In this document: positions 27,980 to 37,300 of the stretch, piece after piece | Numbering within the stretch: position 1 is the stretch's first letter | Layout of the letters: every line of letters starts with the position of its first letter | Assembly: GCA_014192625.1 (NCBI GenBank) | Contig: BJHM01000012.1 | Coordinates: 44,970-108,969 of the forward strand | Direction of reading: 5' to 3' | Origin: Planctomycetota bacterium | GTDB lineage: Bacteria > Planctomycetota > UBA1135 > UBA2386 | DNA length: 64,000 nt | Position numbers and translations under genes: made by a program | The notes under the pieces: generated by a model | What the model was told of the DNA's origin: nothing | Database searches by the model: none | What the model saw: the letters and a program-made list of their open reading frames with translations, nothing else

Positions 27980-28267
27980 CCAGAACAGGCGTTGCAGTTT
28001 GCCCGTCAGCAATTGAGCGCTTTGCAGCTCATCAACAAATTGCGTGACGTAGAATTGGAGTTGGGCGCGCGACACCAATTACATCGAATTCTTTCGCGAG
28101 ACTTCTATTGCCGCGGCAACGACCAAATATTTAGCTGAATTAGAAGGCAAGCTCATGCGGCCACCAAAGAAAGTACGGGCTTCTGGCGAACCGACACTTT
28201 TAATACGTGGGAGAATAAGCGATTCAACCAACTTATCGGGCCACTAAGAAACCACCTTGCCACATGA
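27980..28267 (+). pseudogene. 3' part of an unrecognised gene with two compensating frame breaks
   Basis: Three consecutive pieces in alternating frames read as one protein end: PEQALQFARQQLSALQLINK (from 27980), then after about 28066 ARDTNYIEFFRETSIAAATT and LAELEGKLMRPPK, then after about 28170 STGFWRTDTFNTWENKRFNQ and IGPLRNHLAT with a stop at 28265-28267. That stop overlaps the ATG of the SGNH lipoprotein gene by 4 bp (ATGA), as in a real operon. Upstream of about 27960 there is a C-run and no convincing continuation, so the 5' part seems lost or garbled. The protein family is unknown to me. Confidence 0.55.
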
Positions 28268-29019
28268 GTCACCGGAAGCTGAGTCTCGTTATTTTTCCCG
28301 TGCTGCTATTGGCATCCTGCCGCTCGGCTCCGCAGGCACCGTTTTCGCTTGCTATGAAGACTCCCCACCGAATCCTTTTTGTCGGCAACAGCTTCACCTT
28401 TTACAACGGGGGCCTCCAAGGGCACTTCAAAAAACTGTCGGAGTCCGCCCATCCGCCACGATTGCTAATCGCCGACCAAGCGACCAAAGGCGGAGCGACG
28501 CTGAAGATCCTTCAAGGCCAAGAGTCGGTCCACAGAAAAATCCGGGAAGGCCATTACGATCTAGTAGTCCTCCAAGAGGACATTCCGGAACTCATAGAAC
28601 ACGATGTCGCTCCGTTCTTGGAACAGGTTCGGCTGTTTGACCGCGAGATCCGGGGCGCGGGCGGCAACACCGCGCTGTTCATGGCGTGGCCCTATGAACG
28701 ATTGAATTGGGTGGGGCTTGCCGTGATCGCGGAAGCGCATCTTGCCATCGGCAAGGAACTAAATGTCCCCGTGGCGCCGGTGGGCCTCGCTTTCCAGCAG
28801 TCGCTGCAAGCACGGCCGGGCCTCGCCATGCTGGGAAAGGATCGGGAGCACGAGACTATTCACGGCACCTATCTCGCCGCCAACGTGATCTACGCGACCA
28901 TCTTTTTGGTGAGTCCCGAAGGGCTGTCATATCATCCGCAAGGCGTTTCGGCGGAGGAAGCCGCCTTCCTCCAAGGCATCGCCTGGAGTGCGGTCAAGGA
29001 TTGGAAAAAGCTGCAGTGA
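28264..29019 (+). CDS. SGNH/GDSL-like hydrolase lipoprotein
   Basis: A 251-aa protein with a lipoprotein signal (MSHRKLSLVIFPVLLLASC, Cys 19). The mature part begins with RILFVGNSFTFYNGG, the GNSFT variant of the GDS nucleophile block used by SGNH hydrolases (serine near residue 44). The second block ATKGGATL follows near 74, and a C-terminal TIHGTYLAANVIYAT segment near 200 carries the probable catalytic histidine region, close to DUF4886-type proteins. A lipid-anchored esterase or acyl hydrolase is inferred. The start overlaps the broken upstream gene by 4 bp. An ATG further in (MKTPHRILFVG) would give a cytoplasmic form. It lies in the lower-GC island. Confidence 0.75.
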   Translation: MSHRKLSLVIFPVLLLASCRSAPQAPFSLAMKTPHRILFVGNSFTFYNGGLQGHFKKLSESAHPPRLLIADQATKGGATLKILQGQESVHRKIREGHYDLVVLQEDIPELIEHDVAPFLEQVRLFDREIRGAGGNTALFMAWPYERLNWVGLAVIAEAHLAIGKELNVPVAPVGLAFQQSLQARPGLAMLGKDREHETIHGTYLAANVIYATIFLVSPEGLSYHPQGVSAEEAAFLQGIAWSAVKDWKKLQ

Positions 29020-29594
29020 TGCCAAAACATTTCATCTGACGCAAGCTCCCTGAAGCGGCAACGGCTAACGGGTGACTTGCAGGCAAGCGTCGACAATTCG
29101 CCTGCCGCTGCCACGCTCGGCTCGAAACTCAGCAAGGACTTTGCGCCGCAGGTCTCGGTCGAGATGCCAGCAGGGAAAATCAGGTCTGCAACGGGGTGGC
29201 GATATATTGGGTCGCCGGGTTTTACCTCAAGGGCAGCAACCCCAGGGAGGCCAAATCCGGCAAGGCGGCCTATCAGCCCCTAACGATCGCTCGTAAGAGC
29301 AAAATCGGCTATAACAAGGGCACGACCGCATATTTCCTGGCTGATGCCGAAGGGAACACCTGGATCATGAAGGGCTATCAGCTGGGCATGAATCCGGCTT
29401 ACAGCTTGGCGAAATACAATGCCAATCGCGAAAGCCATTTCAGGAGGCTGCCGACCGGCTGGAAAATTCGCACGAAAGTGCTCGACCAAGACCTGATCCT
29501 CGTTCCGGAAAACGGCATCGCACCGATTACCACCGACGAAAACCTCTGCGCATACGACAAGACTGGGCCTTTGTATCGCGACTACAAGCCGTAG
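29020..29594 (+). pseudogene. Unrecognised gene, 5' truncated and frame-broken; intact C-terminal 132 residues
   Basis: From 29196 (GTG) a 132-residue frame reads coherently: AIYWVAGFYLKGSNP, YQPLTIARKSKIGYNKGTTA, FLADAEGNTWIMKGYQLGM, then LPTGWKIRTKVLDQDLI and a KTGPLYRDYKP end. The preceding coding-like stretch (DNSPAAATLGSKLSKDFAPQ, then VSVEMPAGKI, about 29090-29175) is one frame away, and that frame is open back to the SGNH stop without a start codon of its own. The gene is therefore probably a remnant with a lost N-terminus and one slip near 29175. The family is a small Trp/Tyr-rich protein I cannot name. Confidence 0.5.
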
Positions 29595-30083
29595 ACAGGC
29601 CGCACTGCGCTTTCAGGCGGGTTGGCCCCCAAGTCAAGCCTCGGCAGGTAGTGGCAAGCAGGCAATTGCGAGACTAAGACTGCTGACCGGAAAGTTGTGA
29701 GCTTGAGATCTTGGCCAGCAAACCAGTGGAGTGGGCAGGACTCAGGAAGGCGAGGCAGGTGGCCGCAAACGAGCCGCAATCACAATCGCCGTAGCATAGA
29801 CCAGCACCAGTAGGAGCCGGCAGCAGTCGGCAGTAGTCGGCAGTGGTCGGCAGTGCGACCATCCATAGCGGGGCCGCCGACAGCCACTGCGGTCGCCGGA
29901 ATCGAAGCGAGCGCCCCGCGCCAAGGCACTGCGTCGTGAACTCCGGCCAAAGAATGCTCCTCACTTATTCCTAGTCGAGATGTGTTTGCCACAGAGGCTG
30001 CCAAGGCAACAATGCGCACCAGCGCTTGTTTGCGCTTGTTAGTCGCCGCACGATTCATTTGACCCCTCGAAAGCAACGCTCTC
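29595..30083. other. 489-bp non-coding stretch closing the island
   Basis: No supported gene on either strand. It contains the 10-bp tandem repeat at 29818-29857. Base composition returns to the high-GC background towards 29.9 kb. The next gene starts at 30084. Confidence 0.45.
29818..29857. repeat. Tandem repeat, 10-bp unit, four copies
   Basis: Units CGGCAGCAGT, CGGCAGTAGT, CGGCAGTGGT and CGGCAGTGCG follow directly, differing at positions 7-10. It is intergenic and unrelated in sequence to the 13-bp array at 8.5 kb. Confidence 0.85.
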
Positions 30084-33050
30084 ATGCCCCACGCCACTCG
30101 ACTGTCGATTTTATTGCTGCTCGCGGCGCCGTTATTCGCGCAAATAAAGCAGGCAGGCGACCCCTACCAAACATGGCCGCACCATGGGGATTGCTGGCTA
30201 CTGACCGACAAGGAAGGTGCCTTCCTACCTGCGGGGACCGTGCTCACCGACTTCCCGGTGCTGTTGCGACTGCAGCAGCCAAACTTCGACTTCACACAGG
30301 CGCAACCGCACGGCGAGGACTTGCGGCTCGCCGATGCCGACAATCACGCGCTGCATTTTGAGATTGAGCAATGGGACGCATCGAACGGCACCGCTGCGGT
30401 GTGGGTGCTCGTGCCAAAGATCGATGGCAATACTCGTCAACGACTGCGCCTTTACTGGGGCAACGCCGCAGCACGCAGCGAGTCCGACGGCAGGGCGGTG
30501 TTTGGCGCGTTCAACGGCTACGTCACAGCACTGCATCTGGACGCATCGCTGCAAGACGCGGTCGGCACTGTGCAGTTGCAAGACCAAGGCACCACTTCGA
30601 CGGCCGGCATGATCGGTGCGGCGCGCCACTTGGACGGCAACAACGGCATCTTCGGCGGCGACAACATCACCGGCTTGCCGAGCGGTGCAGGCGACAGCAC
30701 GACCGAAGTTTGGTTTCGGCCCGAACGCACCAACACCACGGTGATCGCATGGGGAAAGGAGCAGCGGCCGGGCAAGGTGATGTTCAATCTGCTGAGCCCG
30801 CCGCACATGGCGATTCAATGCTACTTCGCCGACGTGGACAGCAAGCGACCCGTGGTGATGTTCGAGTGGCTCCATGCCGTGCACACCTATCACAAGAACG
30901 ATTCGCGCATCTACCTGAACGGCGCGCTCGAAGGTGCAGCGACACCACTGCTCGACATCCCAAAGACCGTGCGGTTGGACATCGGCGGTTGGCACGGGCA
31001 TGGCTTTCGTGGCGACATCGACGAGGTGCGCATCAGCAACGTGGTGCGCACTAAGGAGTGGCTCAAACTGCAATACGAAAACCAGCGCGAACTGCAGACG
31101 CTGGTCGGCCCAATCGTCGCTCCGGGCGACACGTTCGCAGCATCGGTGGCGATGCTGACCATCGACGAGGGCAAGTCCGCCACGATCACGGCAAAGGCTG
31201 GTCTTGCACAGAAAATCACGTGGCTGCTGCAGCGGGATGGCAAAGCAACGGTGCTTGCGATCGATCGCCTCGATGTCACCTTCGCGCCAGGCCGCGTGAC
31301 CGGCGAGCAGGCGATGGCGCTGCAACTGCGCGCGGTCTACCCGAACGAGACGCGCACGATTGACGTGCCGATCACGATTCTCGATGCGATTCCCGATCCG
31401 CAGTTCACCCTCGTCGGACCAGCACAGTGGGATGGCCGCACGCAGCTAAAACTGACGCCGAAGATTACCAATGCGGCGGCGCTGCCGAGCAAGGGGGCCA
31501 CGCTGCGTTCTGCATGGCGGATCGACGGACTCGCCACCGTGCACCACATCGACGACAACACACTGGTGCTCGAACGCGGGCAGCAGAGTGGCGCAATGAC
31601 GATCTCGCTCGCGCTCGACAACGGCGGCGCGGTCGTTATGCAGCAAGTGGTGATTCAGGTAACCGAGCCGGCCAATAACCCATACGTGGCGGCGCCGAAA
31701 GCAAACGAGCTACCCGAGGACCACCGCTGCTACGCGCGACGCCCAGGTGGCGATGGCGAGCTCGTCTGTCGCGGCACGTTAGACGCGGCCGCAGACATCG
31801 TGTTTTTGCGCGTGTTGCAAGATGGCAAACCGTATCGGGACGTGCGCGGCGCGCTTGGACCAGGTCGTCAATACGACATCACGGTGCCGCTAAGTCCGGC
31901 GCTGGTTCACTACAAAGCAGAGTTGGGCACGGTGACCTCCGGCGTTGAGAAGATTCTGCACACAGCCGACGACCTCATCTGCGGCGATGTGATCATGATC
32001 GACGGTCAGTCGAATGCACTCGCCACCGACTTCGGTGAGCCAACGCTGCCGGACACGAGCGAATGGCTCCGCACCTTTGGCAGCACCTCGGGTGATCCAG
32101 ACGCCGCGCGCCAGCACATCTGGGGCAAAGCCATTTGCCGCGCAACCGAGCACTCCACCCTGGAGATTGGCAGCTGGGGGCTCGAGCTAGGAATGCGCTG
32201 GATCGCCGCGCATCAGGTCCCCGTCTGCATAATGAACGGCGCCGCTGGCGGCACGCGCATCGACCAGCATCAGCGCAACGAAGCGGATCCAACCGACGTG
32301 AGCACGATCTACGGGCGACTGCTGTGGCGAATGCGCGAGGCGAAGTTGACGCACGGCATCCGCGCGATCTTGTGGCACCAAGGCGAAAGCGACCAGGGCG
32401 CCGATGGGCCAACTGGCGGCTTTGGCTACGAGACATATCGCCAGTTCTTCATAGCGATGGCCGCCGGCTGGCAGCGCGACTATCCCAACGTCGAACACAC
32501 CTACGTCTTCCAAATCTGGCCAAAGGCCTGCGCGATGGGATTCGATGGTTCAGATAATCGGCTGCGCGAAGTGCAACGCCAACTGCCGCGCTATTTTTCG
32601 CGCCTGTCAATGATGTCGACGCTCGGCATCGACCCGCCCGGCGGCTGCCATTTCCCGCACGCTGGCTGGTTCGAGTTCGCCCGGTTGATCCAGCCGCTCA
32701 TGGAACGCGACCTCTACGGCGCGCAACCGACAACCTCGATTACGCCACCTGATCTGGTGCGCGCGTCGTTCCTCGACACCGAGCACCGCCGCATAGCACT
32801 CGACTTTGACCAGCCCGTGGTGTTTGACAAGGCGCTGGTGAAAGACTTCCACCTCGGCGGCAAGAGCGGCCAGGTTGCGCGCGGCGAATGCGAAGGCAAT
32901 CGCCTTGTGCTCGAACTAACAGAAGCGACTAACGCCTCCGTGATCACCTACCTCGATGGTGATCATTGGGACAACAAGCGGCTGTTGCGCGGCAAGAACG
33001 GGATCGCCGCACTAACCTTCTGCGAGGTGCCGATCGAATCGATGCGTTGA
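30084..33050 (+). CDS. Secreted multidomain esterase: DUF2341, LamG-like and sialate O-acetylesterase (SASA) domains
   Basis: A 988-aa protein with a signal peptide (MPHATRLSILLLLAAPLFAQ). Residues about 45-145 look like a DUF2341 domain (FPVLLRLQQPNFDF; VWVLVPKIDGNTRQRLRLYW). Residues about 150-345 are a LamG/concanavalin-like sandwich (HLDGNNGIFGG; GFRGDIDEVRISN). After Ig-like linkers, the catalytic SGNH-type SASA domain occupies about 600-870: IDGQSNALATDFGEP (nucleophile Ser near 643), GAAGGTRIDQHQ near 720 and ILWHQGESDQGADG near 763. Such enzymes remove O-acetyl groups from sugars, here probably on an extracellular polysaccharide. A hairpin follows the stop codon. Confidence 0.85.
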   Translation: MPHATRLSILLLLAAPLFAQIKQAGDPYQTWPHHGDCWLLTDKEGAFLPAGTVLTDFPVLLRLQQPNFDFTQAQPHGEDLRLADADNHALHFEIEQWDASNGTAAVWVLVPKIDGNTRQRLRLYWGNAAARSESDGRAVFGAFNGYVTALHLDASLQDAVGTVQLQDQGTTSTAGMIGAARHLDGNNGIFGGDNITGLPSGAGDSTTEVWFRPERTNTTVIAWGKEQRPGKVMFNLLSPPHMAIQCYFADVDSKRPVVMFEWLHAVHTYHKNDSRIYLNGALEGAATPLLDIPKTVRLDIGGWHGHGFRGDIDEVRISNVVRTKEWLKLQYENQRELQTLVGPIVAPGDTFAASVAMLTIDEGKSATITAKAGLAQKITWLLQRDGKATVLAIDRLDVTFAPGRVTGEQAMALQLRAVYPNETRTIDVPITILDAIPDPQFTLVGPAQWDGRTQLKLTPKITNAAALPSKGATLRSAWRIDGLATVHHIDDNTLVLERGQQSGAMTISLALDNGGAVVMQQVVIQVTEPANNPYVAAPKANELPEDHRCYARRPGGDGELVCRGTLDAAADIVFLRVLQDGKPYRDVRGALGPGRQYDITVPLSPALVHYKAELGTVTSGVEKILHTADDLICGDVIMIDGQSNALATDFGEPTLPDTSEWLRTFGSTSGDPDAARQHIWGKAICRATEHSTLEIGSWGLELGMRWIAAHQVPVCIMNGAAGGTRIDQHQRNEADPTDVSTIYGRLLWRMREAKLTHGIRAILWHQGESDQGADGPTGGFGYETYRQFFIAMAAGWQRDYPNVEHTYVFQIWPKACAMGFDGSDNRLREVQRQLPRYFSRLSMMSTLGIDPPGGCHFPHAGWFEFARLIQPLMERDLYGAQPTTSITPPDLVRASFLDTEHRRIALDFDQPVVFDKALVKDFHLGGKSGQVARGECEGNRLVLELTEATNASVITYLDGDHWDNKRLLRGKNGIAALTFCEVPIESMR

Positions 33051-33059
33051 CGTTGTAAT

Positions 33060-33076
33060 CGGCCCGCGGGGGGCCG
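33060..33076 (+). terminator. Candidate hairpin after the SASA esterase gene
   Basis: A perfect 6-bp stem, CGGCCC and GGGCCG, with a GCGGG loop starts 10 bp after the stop codon. It is followed by CATTTCG rather than a long T-run, so termination is plausible but not certain. Confidence 0.4.
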
Positions 33077-33380
33077 CATTTCGCAATGTTAGAACGCAGC
33101 GGCATCGGGCACTACTCGCGTCACTACCCGCGCAAGCCGCGCGACCATCGAAAAACAGCAGACGGGCAGCGCGCACCATCAGCAGCGAAACTGACCTCGC
33201 GGCGATCGACCTGCATTATGGGTGCGCAAAGAACCCAGTAGCTGGACAAAGCAACCAAGACGGACGTCCTTGCCATGCCCTTTGATCTAACGCCCTGCTT
33301 CGCGCGCCGACAGACGCGACCCAGCTTTGACGGTTGTGGGAAAGGCAAAATGTGAACCAACCGGCCGATTAAAGCGCCGC
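33077..33380. other. Non-coding stretch of about 300 bp
   Basis: Between the hairpin and the convergent cupin gene I see no frame with protein-like character, no RNA-like structure and no repeats. Confidence 0.45.
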
Positions 33381-33707
33381 TTACCCAAAGAGCGCGATGC
33401 CTTCGTGACTAAGGGCGAACAGGACGCAAACCTCGGCGCCCGCGTCATCGAGGGCAACGGGGCTATGCACGGTGCCATGTTCGTAACGCACAAACTGCCC
33501 TTTGCGATACTCGCCCAGCTCGTCGCGATAACCACCCTGCAAAACAAGCACTTCCTCAGCACCCTGATGACGGTGGCGCGGGTAACCGTGGCCAGGGTCC
33601 ATCGCAATCAGCGCAACGACGCGGCCGGTTGCGCGGTCGCTGCTGTAAAAGTGGATCCGCACACCATCGTACTTGGTCTTGCGAAACGGGATCGCCGCGA
33701 GGTCCAT
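33381..33707 (-). CDS. Small cupin-domain protein
   Basis: A 108-aa single-domain cupin. The first cupin motif is PGHGYPRHRHQGAEEVLVLQ (about residues 38-57), with two or three histidines and a glutamate as metal ligands. The second is GQFVRYEHGTVHSPVA (about 70-85) with a further histidine. The pattern is close to ChrR-like anti-sigma cupin domains or small metal-binding cupins, which sense or handle small molecules and reactive oxygen; no sigma-factor gene is adjacent. It starts 8 bp after the end of the dihydrouridine synthase gene on the same strand and is probably co-transcribed with it. Confidence 0.8.
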   Translation of the reverse strand: MDLAAIPFRKTKYDGVRIHFYSSDRATGRVVALIAMDPGHGYPRHRHQGAEEVLVLQGGYRDELGEYRKGQFVRYEHGTVHSPVALDDAGAEVCVLFALSHEGIALFG

Positions 33708-33715
33708 CGCTAGCC

Positions 33716-34825
33716 CTAGCCGTGCGCGACCGCAACTTCGGCGGACTCGCTGTTAGTCGGCGGATGAGCCGCAGCGATCGTGTGGAAGCGCGCAATCGTT
33801 TCTGCGTCATCCACCGAGTCCCACAACGCATCCGCCAGCAGCTGGTGCACTTGCTCGCGCGGATCACGGAGCAGGCGTTCGAGCGTGGACACCTCATCCA
33901 AATCCACCAGACGCGTCTGCATCAACGGGTGCACCTTGCTCTGCTCGTAATACTGCGCTGCGGGCAACGGGCGATAACGGCACAAGAAGCCGAGGTGCCA
34001 CGGCATGAAGAACATCGCCCGCTTCCGTCCCTTCTCGTCGATGCGGAAGTGTTCTTTCTGATAGCCAATCCATTGTCGGTAGATGCCAATGCGCTGTTCG
34101 GCGTTGGGTTGATACTCACGGCCTTCCGCGATCTCGCGGAAGATCCACGGCTTGATCAGCGCACCGCGGCCAACCATCACCGATGCGCAGCCCGACTTTA
34201 GCTGCATATCGCGCGCCTCATACCAGGTGAGGATGTCGCCGTTGCCGATCACAGGAATCGTGCGCTCCGTGACGATTTTGGCGATCCAGTCCCAATCCGC
34301 AGCCTTGCTGTAACGCTGCTCGCGCGTGCGACCGTGCACCGAAAGCGCCTTGGCACCAGACTCCTCGATGATGCGCGCAACCTCACTCGCGTTTTTGTCA
34401 TCCTCGCTCCAGCCTAGGCGAATCTTGACGGTGACCGGCACCGACAACTCCTTGACCATCGTTTCGACCAGGCGGCCAAGATGCGCTGGCCGCTGCAACA
34501 ACGTTGCGCCCATGCCGCGCCGCACGACATCATGAATCGGACAGCCACAGTTGAGGTCGATCCATGACGCGCCGCGCTCGATTGCCGCGCGGCCGGCTTC
34601 GATCGCCACATCGGGCTTTGACGCCGCGATCTGCACGCCAAAGCAGGGTTCGTCCGCATGCTTACGCAGGAGCGCTAACTCAGTCGGGCGCTTGCGAACG
34701 ACCTGGAAGGCATATGCCATCTCGGACATCGTCGTAGTGCAGCCATAGGCGACACACAGGCGCCGGAACGGGAGATTGCCACCCTTCGTCAGGGGAGCGA
34801 GTAGGACGCGGCCGCGAAAATCCAT
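33716..34825 (-). CDS. tRNA-dihydrouridine synthase
   Basis: A 369-aa FMN enzyme that reduces uridine to dihydrouridine in tRNA. The TIM-barrel signature is clear: LLAPLTKGGNLPFRRLC near 8, WIDLNCGCPIHDVVRRGMG near 88 (catalytic Cys in the NCGCP segment), VTVKIRLGW near 131, SVHGRTREQRYS near 160, IPVIGNGDILTW near 190 and VMVGRGALIKPWIF near 215. The NCGCP form and the extra C-terminal helices (from about 240) resemble the Dus3 group more than the bacterial DusA/B/C proteins. A GTG 42 bp upstream extends the frame, but the ATG at MDFRGRVLL is preferred. Divergent from the next secreted gene. Confidence 0.88.
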   Translation of the reverse strand: MDFRGRVLLAPLTKGGNLPFRRLCVAYGCTTTMSEMAYAFQVVRKRPTELALLRKHADEPCFGVQIAASKPDVAIEAGRAAIERGASWIDLNCGCPIHDVVRRGMGATLLQRPAHLGRLVETMVKELSVPVTVKIRLGWSEDDKNASEVARIIEESGAKALSVHGRTREQRYSKAADWDWIAKIVTERTIPVIGNGDILTWYEARDMQLKSGCASVMVGRGALIKPWIFREIAEGREYQPNAEQRIGIYRQWIGYQKEHFRIDEKGRKRAMFFMPWHLGFLCRYRPLPAAQYYEQSKVHPLMQTRLVDLDEVSTLERLLRDPREQVHQLLADALWDSVDDAETIARFHTIAAAHPPTNSESAEVAVAHG

Positions 34826-34910
34826 GGCTGGGATCCTGTCCGCTGGCAGGTGCCATGTCCACCGCACAGCTCTGCGGTTATCATTTCTAGCGTCCTGTCA
34901 GCCGATCCAC

Positions 34911-35408
34911 ATGCACCTAGCCGCCGCCCTTGGAACCAGCCTCATTCTCGCAGCACTCTGCGCGACGCTCACCGATCGGGCCGTGGCACCGGGTGTTGCT
35001 GCGGCAACTCTGCCAGCGCAAGGCAGCGAAGCAGCGAACGGCCACTTGATCCTGATCGTGCAGGGCAATGTGCAGCAACTGACAATCACCCATGCGGTGG
35101 CGAAAGCGGACCCTTTTGCTGGCGCGCCCAAAGGCTTGCAGAGCCGATTTGCCGTGCGCCTGCTCGGCGACAAAGACCAAGAGCTTCTGAGCGTGCCGAT
35201 CGATTTGTCCCGCTTCGACACAGACAAAAGTCACATCGGCAAACCAAAGCGCGTGCAGGAATGCGAAATCTGGAGTAGCGCGATCGCGTTGTCGGTCAAC
35301 GTTCCGCGCATCGAAGCTGTTCGTCGCTACGAATTTACTTGTGACGGCTTGCCGATCGGCAGCACCAACGCGGCCACGGTGCTGCGCCAAATCGGCGAGG
35401 TGCGCTGA
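34911..35408 (+). CDS. Small secreted protein of unknown function
   Basis: A 165-aa protein with a probable signal peptide (MHLAAALGTSLILAALCATL). The mature part is a compact beta-rich domain: NGHLILIVQGNVQQLTITHA (about 43-62), RFAVRLLGDKDQELLSVPID (about 79-98) and YEFTCDGLPIGSTNAA near the end. No family is recognised. Its stop overlaps the ATG of the M64 peptidase gene (TGATG), so the two are probably translated together and may act together outside the cytoplasm, for example as an inhibitor or accessory subunit. That link is inference from position only. Confidence 0.7.
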   Translation: MHLAAALGTSLILAALCATLTDRAVAPGVAAATLPAQGSEAANGHLILIVQGNVQQLTITHAVAKADPFAGAPKGLQSRFAVRLLGDKDQELLSVPIDLSRFDTDKSHIGKPKRVQECEIWSSAIALSVNVPRIEAVRRYEFTCDGLPIGSTNAATVLRQIGEVR

Positions 35409-37279
35409 TGTTGCGCCGCATCCTCTGCGCAGCGTTGCTTGCCACCGCAGCCTTCGCGCAAGCTCCGATTGTCACCACCGTGATCAACTCTGGCTCAACC
35501 CTGAGTCGCTACGACATCGTCTTCCTCGGCGACGGCTATCAGGCCACGGAGCGGGCGCGCTTCAACACCGATGTCAATACGTGCCTCACGTCGATGTTCA
35601 CGCGTCAGCCGTATTCCACGTTCGCCGGTTACTTCAACGTGCACTCGGTCTTCCGTGCGAGCCAGGACTCGGGCGCCTCACAGCCAGACGTAACGCCGCC
35701 GATCTCGAGAGTCACCGCGTATGGCTCCACCTACAACACCAGCGGTGTCGGGCGCTGCCTCTACATCACCAATGAAGGGCTGGCGCTCGCCGATGCCGCA
35801 CTCGCTCCGGCGAACGAAGGTCGCACGGTCGTGTTGGTCAACGACAACCGCTATGGCGGCTGCGCCGCGCAATTTGCCGTGAGCTACAACGGCACGTGGA
35901 TGCCCGAGGTGCAAGTGCACGAACTGGGTCACGCGCTTGGCAACCTCGCCGACGAATACGACTACCCAAACAACATCTTTCCAGGCGGCGAGCCCAGCCA
36001 GGTCAACATCACAGCCAACTCCGCCGCGCCCAAATGGGCTCACTGGTTTGGCACTGACAACATCGGCGCGTTTGAGGGCGCGGGCTACTACCTGCACGGG
36101 CTTTGGCGGCCACGCACTGACTGCCTGATGCGCAACCTCGGCGTGTCGTTGTGCTCTGTGTGCGTCGAACAAATTGCGCGCACCGTCAACGCCTCGGTGA
36201 AGGCCATCGATTTACCGATCCCATCCGCAACCAGCGTGCAGGTCCTACTTCCTGCCGTGCAAGTTTTCTCGTTTACCAACATCGTGCCGATCGGCAACAA
36301 CCCGTTGATCGATTGGGCCGTGGATGGACAAGTCATTCCGGGCGCAACCAGCACATCGTTCAGCATCGATTCCGCAACGACCCCAGCCGGCCCGCACACG
36401 GTGCGCGTCACAGTGCGCGACCAGAGCACGCTCGTGCGCCTCGATCCCACCGGACTGATGCGTGAGACCCGCACTTGGAACGTGCAGATCCTCGACCCGA
36501 GCTCTAATGACCTGTCGGTTTCCTTGGTCCAAGTGTCGCAGCCGTTCGTCGATCCAGGTCAACCACTCACCATCTCGTGTCTCGTCAGCAACGCTGGACC
36601 GGCCGCGGCAACGGGTGCGACCCTCGAACTATTTCTGTCCAGGGATGCGACCCTGCAGACATCCGACATCTACCTCGGCTCCAGAATGCTGCCGACACTC
36701 ACAGCCGGCCAGATAGTCGCTGACCTTCGCACCGTGCCGATGCCGGCGCTCGTGGACATCTCCTTCTACTACCTGATCGCCATCGTCGACCGCGCCAACC
36801 TGGTCCATGAGTCGAACGAGACTAACAACACGCGCGCCAGCGTCGCCATCATCCAGAACTACGACTGCACCCCACGGCTCGAACTGCGCGATGACCTGCA
36901 ATGGCCGCGCAATCAGGGCGCAATCGTGATGAGTGCTGGTGGCACGCTGTCACCAACGGTCGTCGCGCGCTGCGCCGCGGGCCAGCTCTATGTGATCGCA
37001 TGGACTGGCAGCGGCACGAGTCCAGGCACAACGATCGCCCAAGGCATCACCATCCCGATCAATCAGGACCCGCTAACCCAGCTCGGTCTGCTGGTCGCCA
37101 ATGGTTCCCTGCTTCAACAGTTCATCGGCGTGCTCGACGCACAGGGCGTTGGCCGCGCAACTCTGATGTGGCCCGCAGGACTGCTCCTGCCACCGACTGC
37201 CACCAACTTCGCCGGAGCGCTCATCAACGGATCGGGCTTTAGCGGCGTGACCAATCCAATCGGTGTCGAATTGCGCTGA
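35408..37279 (+). CDS. Secreted M64 (IgA peptidase-like) metallopeptidase with CARDB and planctomycete C-terminal domains
   Basis: A 623-aa protein with a signal peptide (MLRRILCAALLATAAFAQ). The catalytic domain (about 30-260) carries DIVFLGDGYQATE near 37, NDNRYGG near 146, and the zinc motif HELGHALGNLADEYD at about 171-185, the diagnostic M64 form HExxHxxGxLxDEY. A CARDB-type adhesion domain follows (about 370-480), ending in HESNETNN, the usual calcium or boundary motif. The last 125 residues form a beta-rich domain (TGSGTSPGTTIAQG; PINQDPLTQLGLLVANG) typical of secreted planctomycete proteins. It is probably surface-associated and digests proteins outside the cell. Confidence 0.9.
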   Translation: MLRRILCAALLATAAFAQAPIVTTVINSGSTLSRYDIVFLGDGYQATERARFNTDVNTCLTSMFTRQPYSTFAGYFNVHSVFRASQDSGASQPDVTPPISRVTAYGSTYNTSGVGRCLYITNEGLALADAALAPANEGRTVVLVNDNRYGGCAAQFAVSYNGTWMPEVQVHELGHALGNLADEYDYPNNIFPGGEPSQVNITANSAAPKWAHWFGTDNIGAFEGAGYYLHGLWRPRTDCLMRNLGVSLCSVCVEQIARTVNASVKAIDLPIPSATSVQVLLPAVQVFSFTNIVPIGNNPLIDWAVDGQVIPGATSTSFSIDSATTPAGPHTVRVTVRDQSTLVRLDPTGLMRETRTWNVQILDPSSNDLSVSLVQVSQPFVDPGQPLTISCLVSNAGPAAATGATLELFLSRDATLQTSDIYLGSRMLPTLTAGQIVADLRTVPMPALVDISFYYLIAIVDRANLVHESNETNNTRASVAIIQNYDCTPRLELRDDLQWPRNQGAIVMSAGGTLSPTVVARCAAGQLYVIAWTGSGTSPGTTIAQGITIPINQDPLTQLGLLVANGSLLQQFIGVLDAQGVGRATLMWPAGLLLPPTATNFAGALINGSGFSGVTNPIGVELR

Positions 37280-37300
37280 GCGGGCACTGCGCGCCCCGCC

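Noticed and set aside
26163..30083. Integron cassette array
   Set aside because: Unrelated small genes of mixed origin suggested it, but no attC-like inverted sites or integrase gene was seen.
26163..30083. Transposon or prophage
   Set aside because: No transposase, integrase or phage structural gene and no terminal inverted repeats were recognised.
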